64,000 nucleotides of DNA from JBAVVD01 sp049697115. GTDB lineage: Bacteria; Acidobacteriota; Aminicenantia; Aminicenantales; UBA4085. How positions within the stretch are numbered: position 1 is the first letter of the stretch; each line of letters begins with the position of its first letter. Below are positions 24,902 to 33,182 of this stretch, one piece after another. The position numbers and the translations under genes were made by a program. The DNA lies in NCBI GenBank assembly GCA_049697115.1, contig JBAVVD010000021.1, forward strand, positions 124,001-188,000, read 5' to 3'. Under the pieces are notes generated by a model. The model saw only the letters and a list, made by a program, of their open reading frames with translations. It was not told the DNA's origin and did not search any database.

Positions 24902-26260
24902 ATGAAAGACAAGACAGCTTTTGTCTGTCAGAATTGCGGATTTCACTCTCCGAAGTGGTTGGGGAAATGCCCCAACTGCGGCGAGTGGAATACCCTCGTG
25001 GAAGAGATTGAGGGGGATGCGGATGCAGAGTATTCCTTTCCTCCTTCTGAGCCCCTGCTCTATGGAGAAATCAAAGAGGCGAAGAAACAGCGAGTCAAGA
25101 TTGCCATCGAAGAATTCAATAAGGTTCTTGGAGGAGGTGTTGTCTTGGGGTCTCTGGTTTTGATCGGGGGAGAACCAGGAATCGGTAAATCGACTCTTCT
25201 CCTCCAGGTCTCACGGGATTTTGCCCGGCAGGGGGAAAAAGTCCTCTACGTTTCAGGAGAAGAATCCCTGGAGCAGATCAAAATCAGAGGGGACAGGCTG
25301 GGTGTAGGGGATGAAAAATTATATCTTCTGGCCGAGACTAGCCTGGAAAGAATCCTGGCTCATGCCGATAAACTTCAGCCTCAAATCTTTATCCTCGATT
25401 CCGTTCAGACGGTCTTTTCTTCAAAACTCACTTCAAGCCCGGGCACCATCAGCCAGGTCCGAGAAGTGGCCAATCAAGTTTTCCGTTTCGCCAAGAAAAA
25501 CCAGGTTTCCTCATTCCTGATCGGACATATCACCAAGGAAGGCTCTCTGGCCGGCCCAAAGTCCCTGGAGCACATGGTGGATGTGGTTCTCCTTTTTGAA
25601 GGAGAGAGGGATCACAGCCATCGTGTTCTGCGGGCATTAAAAAACCGCTTTGGACCGGTCTCGGAGCTGGCGATTTTTGAAATGCAGTCGAGCGGACTCC
25701 AGGCGATTGCTAATCCCTCGGCCTTTTTTCTCAAAGAAAGGCCGGAGAACGAGGCCGGAAGCGTTGTTGTGGCCACGATCAAAGGGTCCCGGCCTTTGCT
25801 CATTGAAGTCCAGTCCCTTGTTTCGGCCACTCTTTTTACTGGGAACCCGCGGAGGATGACCGTTGGCCTTGACCATTTCCGAACGGCCATGCTTTTAGCT
25901 ATAATTGAGAAGAAATTGGGCTCCAGTTTCTCCGGAGAAGATATCTATCTCAACGTGGTTGGAGGTGTGGTGATCGAAGAACCGGCGGCTGATCTGGGAG
26001 TGATAATGGCGGTTGTCTCCTGTTTGAAAAACAAGCCTGTTCTCTCCCGTCTGGCCGTTTTTGGAGAAGTCGGCTTGAGCGGGGAGGTCCGCTCTGTGGG
26101 ACAGGCTCTGGCCAGAATCAAGGAGGCCCATGCTCTTGGCTTTGACAAAGTATTATTGCCCCAGGGCAATCTCTCGCTCCTGGATAAAAAAGAGTTACCG
26201 GAGGTCAAGCTCCTGGGCGTCAGCAGCATCCGGCAAGCGGTGGAAATGATCTTTCATTAA
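24902..26260 (+). CDS. radA: DNA repair protein RadA
   Basis: About 452 aa (ATG 24902; TTG 24899 adds one residue). RadA acts in branch migration and repair of stalled forks. Zinc finger CQNCGFHSPKWLGKCPNCGEW in outline (two CxxC pairs), RecA-like ATPase with Walker A (GGEPGIGKSTLLLQ), VLYVSGEES, the RadA-specific LKNRFGPVSELAIFEM, and a Lon-like C-terminal domain (DIYLNVVGGVVIEEPAADLG). Followed 24 bp later by the PIN-TRAM gene, a common neighbour. Confidence 0.95.
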   Translation: MKDKTAFVCQNCGFHSPKWLGKCPNCGEWNTLVEEIEGDADAEYSFPPSEPLLYGEIKEAKKQRVKIAIEEFNKVLGGGVVLGSLVLIGGEPGIGKSTLLLQVSRDFARQGEKVLYVSGEESLEQIKIRGDRLGVGDEKLYLLAETSLERILAHADKLQPQIFILDSVQTVFSSKLTSSPGTISQVREVANQVFRFAKKNQVSSFLIGHITKEGSLAGPKSLEHMVDVVLLFEGERDHSHRVLRALKNRFGPVSELAIFEMQSSGLQAIANPSAFFLKERPENEAGSVVVATIKGSRPLLIEVQSLVSATLFTGNPRRMTVGLDHFRTAMLLAIIEKKLGSSFSGEDIYLNVVGGVVIEEPAADLGVIMAVVSCLKNKPVLSRLAVFGEVGLSGEVRSVGQALARIKEAHALGFDKVLLPQGNLSLLDKKELPEVKLLGVSSIRQAVEMIFH

Positions 26261-26284
26261 ATATATTTTATTAAGGATTAACCG

Positions 26285-27274
26285 ATGGGTATTATTATTT
26301 TTCGGCTTTTTATTATCACGTTTATCACGGCCGCGGGATATTTTTTTCCCATATTTCTCCTCGACCGGAAGATATCAGCGGCCATCGCTTTTGGCCTGGG
26401 GGCGATCATCATGTATCTGGAGACGAGAATCCGGAAGACCCAGTTCAAAATTATCTGGAGCTCGACCATCGGCACTTTTGCCGGAGTCGGACTGGGCTGG
26501 GGATTGGGCGCCATCTATCAGGCCATCACGGACGATCCCATCACGTCCACGTTTATCCGGATATTCTTCCTGATCATCATGCCCTATATCGGATTTCTGG
26601 TGGGAACACAGAAATACGAATGGCTGGATCCCGCTCATCTTTTCCGCTTTTTCAAAGAGAAAAGCGTGGGGCGCAGTTATAAAATATTGGACACAAGCGT
26701 GATCATTGACGGGAGGATCGCGGATTTGTGCGACACGGCCTTTATCGAGGGGACGCTGGTTGTGCCGCAATTTATTCTCAAAGAGCTTCAATTGGTGGCC
26801 GATTCCTCGGACGCCTTGAAAAGACAGAGGGGCCGGCGCGGCCTGGACATCCTGGACCATCTTCAAAAATCCTCGCAAGTCTCCGTGATTATTACGGAAA
26901 TGGATTTTCCGGAAATTAAAGATGTGGATTCCAAGCTGATTGAATTGGCCAAACACCAGGACGCCCTGATTGTCACCAACGACCTCAACCTCAATAAAGT
27001 GGCCAGGCTCCAGGGAATATCGGTCCTCAATATCAATGAGCTGGCCAATGCCCTTAAACCGATTGTGCTGCCCGGCGAATTCATGAAAGTGTTTATTATT
27101 AAAGAGGGCAAGGAAAAGGATCAAGGGGTGGCCTATCTGGACGACGGGACGATGGTTGTTGTGGATAATTCCCGGAGGATGATCGGTCAGAATATAGACA
27201 TAACCGTCACTTCTGTTCTTCAGACGACCGTGGGTAAGATGATCTTTGGGCGCTACAACGAAGACGTGCGATGA
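26285..27274 (+). CDS. Membrane PIN-TRAM domain protein (YacL family)
   Basis: 329 aa. About 120 N-terminal residues hold several membrane helices (IIFRLFIITFITAAGYFFPI, IAFGLGAIIMYLE, TSTFIRIFFLIIMPYIGFL). The PIN nuclease domain starts at KILDTSVIIDGRIADL with conserved acidic residues D in DTSVIIDGR and in NDLNL (VTNDLNLNKVA). A TRAM RNA-binding domain ends the protein (GVAYLDDGTMVVVDNSR). The YacL family is widespread and often beside ispD/ispF; substrate unknown. The stop overlaps the ispD start. Confidence 0.88.
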   Translation: MGIIIFRLFIITFITAAGYFFPIFLLDRKISAAIAFGLGAIIMYLETRIRKTQFKIIWSSTIGTFAGVGLGWGLGAIYQAITDDPITSTFIRIFFLIIMPYIGFLVGTQKYEWLDPAHLFRFFKEKSVGRSYKILDTSVIIDGRIADLCDTAFIEGTLVVPQFILKELQLVADSSDALKRQRGRRGLDILDHLQKSSQVSVIITEMDFPEIKDVDSKLIELAKHQDALIVTNDLNLNKVARLQGISVLNINELANALKPIVLPGEFMKVFIIKEGKEKDQGVAYLDDGTMVVVDNSRRMIGQNIDITVTSVLQTTVGKMIFGRYNEDVR

Positions 27275-27936
27275 ATGATGTCACGACGATTGTCGTTGCC
27301 GCCGGAGAGGGAAGACGCTTCGGCACTCTTAAGCAGTTTGCCCTTCTCAAGGGGAAGCCCATTCTTGACTGGTGTCTTGAGAAATTTGAAGCCCATGTGG
27401 AAGTCGATGAAGTCATTCTTGTTTTGCCGGATCTCCGTCAGCGCCAGAGATACATGAATCGTTATTCAAAAATCAGTGCCGTTGTCAAGGGAGGAGAAAA
27501 AAGACAGGATTCTGTTTGGGAAGGATTCCGCCGGATTGATCCAAAAAAGACAGAGATCGTATTAATTCATGATGGCGTGAGGCCTCTGGTCAGCCCGAAG
27601 ACAATCCACCGGGTCATCGAAGGAGCCCGGAAGAAACAGGCTGTTGTTCCCGGCCTTGTTCTGGACGAGACAGTCAAAGAAGTCAAGGAGCAGGCGGTTG
27701 TCCGCACCCTGGAAAGGGAAAGGCTTGTCCGAATTCAAACGCCTCAGGCGTTTTTGTATTCTTTGTTGAAACGGTCTTTCCAGAAGGCCGCCGATGAGCA
27801 TTATTACGGAACGGACGAAGCCAGCCTGGTGGAGAGGCTGGGAGAGAAAGTATTTATCCTTCCGGGAGATCCCAGGAACATCAAGATTACGTCTCCTCTA
27901 GACCTGAGAGTTGCGGAGGCTTTACTTGAAGATTAA
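27271..27936 (+). CDS. ispD: 2-C-methyl-D-erythritol 4-phosphate cytidylyltransferase
   Basis: 221 aa. Second dedicated step of the non-mevalonate pathway. Nucleotidyl transferase loop TIVVAAGEGRRFG, the KGGEKRQDSVW region, IHDGVRPLV with the conserved DGVRP, and the C-terminal IKITSPLDL. Overlaps the PIN-TRAM gene by four bases and ispF by eight bases. Not fused to ispF, unlike some bacteria. Confidence 0.95.
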   Translation: MNDVTTIVVAAGEGRRFGTLKQFALLKGKPILDWCLEKFEAHVEVDEVILVLPDLRQRQRYMNRYSKISAVVKGGEKRQDSVWEGFRRIDPKKTEIVLIHDGVRPLVSPKTIHRVIEGARKKQAVVPGLVLDETVKEVKEQAVVRTLERERLVRIQTPQAFLYSLLKRSFQKAADEHYYGTDEASLVERLGEKVFILPGDPRNIKITSPLDLRVAEALLED

Positions 27937-28414
27937 ACCCGGAATCGGCTATGACATCCACAAGCTCGTGCGAGGACGGAAGCTTTTTCTGGGAGGGCTG
28001 GAAATTCCATTCTCTTTGGGCTTGGCGGGGCATTCCGATGGAGATGTCGTTATTCATGCCTTGATTGACGCGCTTCTGGGAGCGATGGGAGAAGGAGATA
28101 TTGGCCAGCTTTTTCCGGATACAAAGGCAGAATACAAGAACATCCGCAGCACAGAGCTCTTGAAAGATATCATGGGAAGGCTGAAAAAGAAAAATTACAA
28201 AATTGTCCACATCGATACGATTCTCATCGTCGAAAGGCCAAAACTGGCGCCCTATCTATCAGAGATGAAAAAAATGCTCTGCCCTATCCTTCATATCCGG
28301 GAGGAGAGCCTGGGGATTAAGGCTAAAACCAATGAAGGGCTAGGTGCGATCGGCCGGGGAAAAGCTATTGCCTGCTGGGCTTTAGCCCTTCTGACGGGAA
28401 GGCCGTCGGATTAA
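27929..28414 (+). CDS. ispF: 2-C-methyl-D-erythritol 2,4-cyclodiphosphate synthase
   Basis: 161 aa. Start TTG 27929 is chosen because GGAGG lies six bases upstream; TTG 27911 is the alternative. It forms MEcPP with CMP release. Motifs: GYDIHKLVRGRKLFLGG, GHSDGDVVIHALIDALLGA with metal-binding D/H residues, and TNEGLGAIGRGKAI near the end. With ispE and ispD this gives three MEP steps in one region. Confidence 0.94.
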   Translation, partial: KIKPGIGYDIHKLVRGRKLFLGGLEIPFSLGLAGHSDGDVVIHALIDALLGAMGEGDIGQLFPDTKAEYKNIRSTELLKDIMGRLKKKNYKIVHIDTILIVERPKLAPYLSEMKKMLCPILHIREESLGIKAKTNEGLGAIGRGKAIACWALALLTGRPSD

Positions 28415-28710
28415 GCAGAGGTCATTTTTTTTACTCCGCGTGCAGGAAAGAGTCTCATTTTTGGCTGAATGGGACTGTATGGCCTTTATGGGAACAGGTC
28501 TCTTTAAAGCGGGAAAAAGGGTAAAAAAAAAGGCTGCAGTTTTTCTCTTTGGGGGAGTGACTGCAGCCTCTCAGGTGATTGGAATGGGTTGGGAGGGGAG
28601 GATTATACTTCTAATAATGGATGGAATCCATTTTTCCAGATTATTCACCCACCATTCCCAGAAGATCAAATGGACGCTCTTTGTCCTTCTTTCCATCCGG
28701 CTCAGCCTTT
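28415..28710. other. Structured intergenic region
   Basis: The 296 bp between ispF and the small minus-strand gene contain a minus-strand terminator (28523-28568) and several smaller inverted pairs: AAAGAG near 28446 with CTCTTT near 28499, and AATGGA with TCCATT near 28616-28632. A short plus-strand frame here has no coding signs. Apart from the terminator I see no assignable function. Confidence 0.4.
28523..28568 (-). terminator. Rho-independent terminator on the minus strand
   Basis: On the minus strand, GGCTGCAGT (28568-28560) pairs perfectly with ACTGCAGCC (28540-28532), forming a 9-bp stem with a 19-nt loop, followed by nine T residues (28531-28523). It lies 143 bp downstream of the small minus-strand gene at 28711-28890, whose transcript it should end. 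Confidence 0.85.
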
Positions 28711-28890
28711 TTAGAGAAAAGAACGCCGAGTAAACACATCCACTTTGGCCAGGTAATTGGCGATAATTTCATAGCCAGCGGCTTTTCCGACTTTTAGAAT
28801 TTCGTAAGAGGGAGCGGCGATGGCGTTGAACCCGATAAAAGTGATGAGAACAGCAACGATAAAGATAACGATTTTTGTTTTGATTTTCAT
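28711..28890 (-). CDS. Small secreted or membrane peptide, 59 aa
   Basis: ATG at 28890 with a strong GGAGGTC four bases upstream. The product starts MKIKTKIVIFIVAVLITFIG and continues FNAIAAPSYEILKVGKAAG, giving a signal peptide with a likely AxA-type cleavage after NAIAA, and a mature part of only about 35 residues ending TRRSFL. The gene has its own terminator. The upstream minus-strand DNA has GGAACC and CGTATA 16 bp apart, which could be an ECF-type promoter. No family recognised. Confidence 0.6.
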   Translation of the reverse strand: MKIKTKIVIFIVAVLITFIGFNAIAAPSYEILKVGKAAGYEIIANYLAKVDVFTRRSFL

Positions 28891-28971
28891 TTTTGACCTC
28901 CAGCTCTCATTTGTTATCCTCACTCATATATACGCTTCATCCTGGGAAAAGGTTCCGATTTAATTCATTGA

Positions 28972-29223
28972 TTCTCTTCCATTCTGTGTGGGTGAGAAAG
29001 GAGATATCCGGAATGGCTGCGCTCCCCTTCAGGTTTTTCACGCCGTTCCCTCTCCGCTCCTGGAGGCGGCTGCGGAACTCGCTTCCAGAGAAGCTCAAAC
29101 ATCCTCGCCGCCCGGCAGAGCCGGGTTCCCTCCAGGAGCGCCTCGGGAAGGCTAAACCTTCAATGGTCGCTTTCGCCATTCCGGATATCTTCCTTATATG
29201 AATCCACCCAAAATGGAAGAGAA
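28972..29223. repeat. Nested palindromic element H
   Basis: About 252 bp bounded by long imperfect inverted arms: TTCTCTTCCATTCTG (from 28972) and GATATCCGGAATGGC (29003-29017) on the left are matched by GCCATTCCGGATATC (29175-29189) and AATGGAAGAGAA (to 29223) on the right. Inside, CGCTCCTGGAGG (about 29057) pairs with CCTCCAGGAGCG (about 29130), and CCCGGCAGAGCCGGG is a further hairpin. It lacks the GACAGGACCC core of the main repeat family. Lies upstream of the 59-aa gene, back to back with copy D. Confidence 0.65.
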
Positions 29224-29252
29224 CCAACTCATTTTGTTATCGGATAAAGGAA

Positions 29253-29341
29253 GGATCGAAGGGCCGTGAGGCTCCGGGCGGGGAGCCCCTCCGCCGTGCC
29301 ACTTTCCCTCGATGATCGCTCCCATCACAGAAGATGCTACC
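29253..29341 (-). repeat. Interspersed GC-rich element, truncated copy D
   Basis: Read on the minus strand, it begins GGTAGCATCTTCTGTGATGG and continues through GGCACGGCGGAGGGGCTCCC to CCTTCGATCC, matching the first half of copies A and B. The second half of the core (GTGAGGACGG to GACAGGACCC) is missing; element H occupies the place beyond it. No gene inside. With element H it fills the 524-bp gap between divergent genes. Confidence 0.75.
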
Positions 29342-29357
29342 GGAATTGAGAGGACAG

Positions 29358-29386
29358 TTGACTTGAATAGAATTAGTGGATATGCT
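29358..29386 (+). promoter_or_regulatory. Sigma70-type promoter for the M14 peptidase gene
   Basis: TTGACT (29358-29363) and TATGCT (29381-29386) with a 17-bp spacer, 28 bp before the GTG start. The -35 box begins 17 bp from the end of repeat copy D. Confidence 0.5.
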
Positions 29387-29414
29387 CATTTCAAATTATG
29401 AAAGGAGAAATCCT

Positions 29415-31301
29415 GTGAAAAAAATGTGCCGGCAAGCTCTTTATTCTTGTCTGCTCTTCTCTTTTATTTTTTTATATGTTTTGGCCCAAGAGCCGCAGCT
29501 TTCGAAAATCTATACCGTGGGCGGCACCCGGCACGGAGCGAGTTTTTTTCCCCGCGTGGATTATTCTCAGACCAGGCCCAAGGTGCCCGGAGAGATGGAT
29601 TTCAGCCATTACCACAAATACGGCGAAGTGGTGGATTTTCTTAAAAAGTGGGAAAAGGAATACACCCATCTCGTTGAGCTTTATTCCGTCGGAAAAAGCT
29701 TTGAGGGAAGAGACATCTGGCAGATAACCATCACCAATAAGTCCACTGGAAAGGATGTCGACAAACCGGCCATGTTTATCGAAGGGAATCGACACTCCGG
29801 AGAAGTGACCGGAGCAGAATGCGCCCTTTATTTTGCCTGGCACGTTCTCACGAGCTATGGAAAAGATCCGCAGATCACCCATCTCGTCGACACTAAAGCT
29901 CTGTATGTGAAAATAAAAAATAATCCGGACGGCTCCGAGCTTTACCTCAACACAGCTCAGAGCAACCGGAGTACCGTAAGACCCCACGACTCCGACCGCG
30001 ACGGCCTGCTGGATGAAGACCCGCCGGAAGATCTCGACGGAGACGGATTCTGCATGCAGATGAGGCAGAAAGTCGAGTTGGGGAAGGGTGACTATATTCT
30101 TGATCCGGAGGATTCAACCGGGCGGTTGATGAAACGCGCGTCTGGCGGGAAGGGAGATTACAAGGTCTACAGCGAGGGCATCGACAACGACGGAGACGGA
30201 CAGTATAACGAAGACGGCATCGGCGGTCTGGACCTCCACCGGAACTATCCTGAGAATTGGCGGCCGGAGCCAGGATTGGACCTTACCGGACGCGGTTGGA
30301 CTCAGGGAGGCGCCGGTGAATTTCCTCTTTCGGAAGTGGAAACAAGATCTGTTGTCCTTTTTCTCCTCCAGCATCCGAACGTCTCTATCGTCCAGACTAT
30401 GGACACCACTGTCCCCATGTTGCTGCGCGGACCTTCGACCAGCCGCTCAGAGGATTCCATGTTTCCCGAGGACCTGAAGATCCTCCGCTACTTTGATGAA
30501 GAGGGGAAGAAGATTACAGGCTACAGGAATGCCGGGGATACTTATTGGGATTATGCCAACGTGGGCCGGGCCTTCCGGAGACTCGAGGATGAAGAAGAAC
30601 GCGAACCCAGAGGATTTCCGCTCTTCGGTCATTCTCCCGACTTTGGATATTCCTATTACGGGTCCATCTGGTACGGAGATGAGCTCTGGTGCGGCGGCAG
30701 AGTTGTGGATTATGACGGAGACGGCAGAATCACAGAACTGGAGAGCCTGAGGTGGAATGATGAGGTTCTGGCCGGAAGGGCGTTTAAAGACTGGACTAAG
30801 TTTCTCCATCCCCAACTGGGCGAAGTGGAAATCGGCGGATTGAATCCCAAGTTTTTCCGTCAGAATCCTCCGCCGGAATTCCTTGAAGAATGGATAAAGA
30901 AAGAAGCCCTGTTTAATCTTTTCCTGGCCAAATCCCTGCCTCAGATTAAAATCCTTTCCACAGAATGCAGGCCGGTCAGAAAAGAACCGGATGTCTATGA
31001 GTGTGTCTGCGTGGTGACCAATGAAGGATTTTTACCCACGGCTCTGAAAATAGCCGAGCGGGTGAAAATTGTGAAGCCGGATTGGGCAGAACTGAGGCTC
31101 CCTTCCGGCGCCGAATGGATGGACTCCAAGGGCCGGCAGGAAATCGGTTTTCTCAAATCTAAGGAACGGAAGGAACTGCGGTGGAAACTAAAGATCAAAG
31201 AACATAAAGCCATGGAAGCGGAAGTGATCGTCGGCTCTACGCGCGGCGGTCTGGACAGGGAAATAATAAAGATAAGAGAGGCCGGCGATAAGGCGGATTG
31301 A
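29415..31301 (+). CDS. Secreted M14-family metallocarboxypeptidase with DxDxDG segments
   Basis: 628 aa; GTG 29415 is chosen for AAAGGAG seven bases upstream. Signal peptide about 1-25. The M14 zinc motif is H127-S-G-E130 in GNRHSGEVTGAE; LHRNYPENW (about 274-282) matches the substrate-binding loop usually LNRNFP; the catalytic glutamate is likely E423 in GDELW. Calcium-loop-like repeats occur at DSDRDGLLDE, DLDGDGF, DNDGDGQYNED and DYDGDGRITE. The place of the third zinc ligand reads TMDTT, where relatives have a histidine, so Asp (D330) may replace His. Exported and probably degrades peptides outside the cytoplasm. Confidence 0.85.
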   Translation: MKKMCRQALYSCLLFSFIFLYVLAQEPQLSKIYTVGGTRHGASFFPRVDYSQTRPKVPGEMDFSHYHKYGEVVDFLKKWEKEYTHLVELYSVGKSFEGRDIWQITITNKSTGKDVDKPAMFIEGNRHSGEVTGAECALYFAWHVLTSYGKDPQITHLVDTKALYVKIKNNPDGSELYLNTAQSNRSTVRPHDSDRDGLLDEDPPEDLDGDGFCMQMRQKVELGKGDYILDPEDSTGRLMKRASGGKGDYKVYSEGIDNDGDGQYNEDGIGGLDLHRNYPENWRPEPGLDLTGRGWTQGGAGEFPLSEVETRSVVLFLLQHPNVSIVQTMDTTVPMLLRGPSTSRSEDSMFPEDLKILRYFDEEGKKITGYRNAGDTYWDYANVGRAFRRLEDEEEREPRGFPLFGHSPDFGYSYYGSIWYGDELWCGGRVVDYDGDGRITELESLRWNDEVLAGRAFKDWTKFLHPQLGEVEIGGLNPKFFRQNPPPEFLEEWIKKEALFNLFLAKSLPQIKILSTECRPVRKEPDVYECVCVVTNEGFLPTALKIAERVKIVKPDWAELRLPSGAEWMDSKGRQEIGFLKSKERKELRWKLKIKEHKAMEAEVIVGSTRGGLDREIIKIREAGDKAD

Positions 31302-31368
31302 TGGAAGGGAGAGCACAAAGCGGTTCCCTTTCCAATATAAAAGAAGACAAAAGAATGGATATTCTTTG

Positions 31369-32466
31369 ATGACAGAAAGATACGCGGAGCTCATTCAGCT
31401 TCTTAAAAACAACACAGAAGTATCTCTGGCCACGGTTGTCGAGGCCAAAGGGGCCACTCCGCAGGTCGTTGGTGCTTCCGCCCTTTTTTCTTCTTGCGGC
31501 CGGATTTCGGGCACGGTCGGGGGAGGAATTGTCGAGGCGGAAGTCCAGAAGAGGACGCTTCAGGCATTGAAAAAGAAGAGGCCAACTCTCGTTCGCTTTA
31601 ATCTTTCCAACGCAATGACCTCTGAAGAAGGGGCGGTCTGTGGAGGGGAGATGCGTGTTCTGATTGATCCTCTGCCGGGAAGACACGTTAGGGAATTTTA
31701 TAAGATGAAGCGTGCCCTTTCCAGGCGGAAGAACGGTATTTTGGCCACGCTCATTCGAAAGGGCCATTCTTCGGATCAATGCTCTCTTTCTCGCATCTGG
31801 CTTTCAGAGAGAACCGATTTAGGAAAATTGGAGAGAGCCATCGGCTTCAAACACCGGGATCAAATCAAGAGGATTTATGAAGAAATGGGAGCGGCCTTCA
31901 TGAAAATAGAAGAGAAGCGCCCCGGAGGAGCAGAGCCGGAAGGCTGGCTTTATCTGGAGCCGCATTTTCCTCTCCCTCAACTGCTCATTATCGGGGCCGG
32001 CCACATCGGACAGGCGGTCGCCCACCTGGGAAAAATGATTCATTTTGAGGTCATTGTTATGGACGACAGACCTGAGTATGCCTGCCGGGAAAGGTTTCCA
32101 GAAGCGGACCGCATAATCGTTGGGAACATCCGTAGAGAGATCCGCCGTTTTCCATTGGCATCGGATATATATGTCGTCATCGCCACGAGAGGCCACAGAC
32201 ATGATGAGGAGGCATTGCGGGAATGTATTCATAGTCGCGTGGGCTATCTGGGCATGGTCGGGAGTCTGCACAAGGTCCGGCTCATGCGGGAAAGATTTAC
32301 AAAGATGCGCTGGGCGAAGTCCCCTGAATTTAACCGTGTTCATGCGCCCATCGGCATTCCGATTTGTTCCAAAACCGTTGAAGAAATCGCGATGAGCATC
32401 GCGGCCGAACTTATTCTGGTCCGCCGCCAAAACCAGGAGAGGAAAAGCAAAAAAGGGAGAAAATGA
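31369..32466 (+). CDS. xdhC: XdhC/CoxI-family molybdenum-enzyme maturation protein
   Basis: 365 aa from ATG 31369. The N-terminal XdhC domain has VVEAKGATPQVVGASALFS, GTVGGGIVEAEV and EGAVCGGEMRVLIDP; the C-terminal Rossmann domain has LLIIGAGHIGQAVAHLG and YLGMVGSLHKVRLMRE. XdhC inserts sulfurated molybdenum cofactor into xanthine-dehydrogenase-type hydroxylases. It overlaps the MobA-like gene by four bases. No Mo-hydroxylase structural gene is in the window. Confidence 0.88.
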   Translation: MTERYAELIQLLKNNTEVSLATVVEAKGATPQVVGASALFSSCGRISGTVGGGIVEAEVQKRTLQALKKKRPTLVRFNLSNAMTSEEGAVCGGEMRVLIDPLPGRHVREFYKMKRALSRRKNGILATLIRKGHSSDQCSLSRIWLSERTDLGKLERAIGFKHRDQIKRIYEEMGAAFMKIEEKRPGGAEPEGWLYLEPHFPLPQLLIIGAGHIGQAVAHLGKMIHFEVIVMDDRPEYACRERFPEADRIIVGNIRREIRRFPLASDIYVVIATRGHRHDEEALRECIHSRVGYLGMVGSLHKVRLMRERFTKMRWAKSPEFNRVHAPIGIPICSKTVEEIAMSIAAELILVRRQNQERKSKKGRK

Positions 32467-33047
32467 TCTGGGCCATTATCTTGGCAGCGGGGGAGTCAAA
32501 AAGGATGGGGGAATCCAAACTCCTTCTTCCGTTCGGCCGGGAATCCATCATTGAGAAAGTCATTGAGAATGTCATTCGCTCATCTATTGACAGGATTATG
32601 GTCGTCTTGGGCGCGGAAAGGCAGAAAATCCAGGAGAAAATGAAACGTTTCCCTGTAGAAACGACCGTCAATACGGATTTTAAAAAGGGGATGCTTTCTT
32701 CAATCCAGCGAGGATTTCAAAGTCTTCCCCGGAATGCGGAAGCTGCACTGGTGATTCTTGGCGACCAACCCAGAATTTCGACGAAGACGATCAATAGGGT
32801 CCTGGAAGCCTTCAGAAAAGAGAGAAAAGGGATTGTCCTCCCGGTCTTTCATAATACCGGCGGTCACCCTCTTCTCGTGGACATGAAATACAGGATCGAA
32901 ATTCAGGCCTTGAATCCGAAGATAGGACTCCGTGAGCTTCTTTCCCTTCATCCCGAAGATATCCTGAGGGTCGAGGTTGAAGATCCCTTTATTCTGAAGG
33001 ACATTGATCGCCCGGAGGATTACAAAGAACAGTCGGAAAAGAGTTGA
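32463..33047 (+). CDS. MobA/MocA-like nucleotidyltransferase
   Basis: 194 aa. The NTP-transferase loop is WAIILAAGESKRMGESKLLL, with LVILGDQPRIS and the C-terminal VEVEDPFILKDIDRPEDY. This is the MocA/CoxC-type layout: CTP or GTP transferase that makes the dinucleotide form of molybdopterin for hydroxylases. Fused translationally to xdhC (ATGA overlap), so a Mo-cofactor maturation pair is likely. A purine or other NDP-sugar substrate cannot be excluded from sequence alone. Confidence 0.85.
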   Translation: MIWAIILAAGESKRMGESKLLLPFGRESIIEKVIENVIRSSIDRIMVVLGAERQKIQEKMKRFPVETTVNTDFKKGMLSSIQRGFQSLPRNAEAALVILGDQPRISTKTINRVLEAFRKERKGIVLPVFHNTGGHPLLVDMKYRIEIQALNPKIGLRELLSLHPEDILRVEVEDPFILKDIDRPEDYKEQSEKS

Positions 33048-33182
33048 ACCGCAAAAGGGAAAAGGAGTCAGCAGAAAACTGAAACCAAAGATTGAGAGAA
33101 GGCGTTTGACTGGATAAAAACGGAAGATTTCTGTGGGACCTTCGTCTAAAGTATGACGGAGGTCAACAGTGGCTGAATCCAT

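Noticed and set aside
28440..28733. 97-aa plus-strand frame between ispF and the small minus-strand gene
   Set aside because: It spans the minus-strand terminator hairpin and has no coding features.
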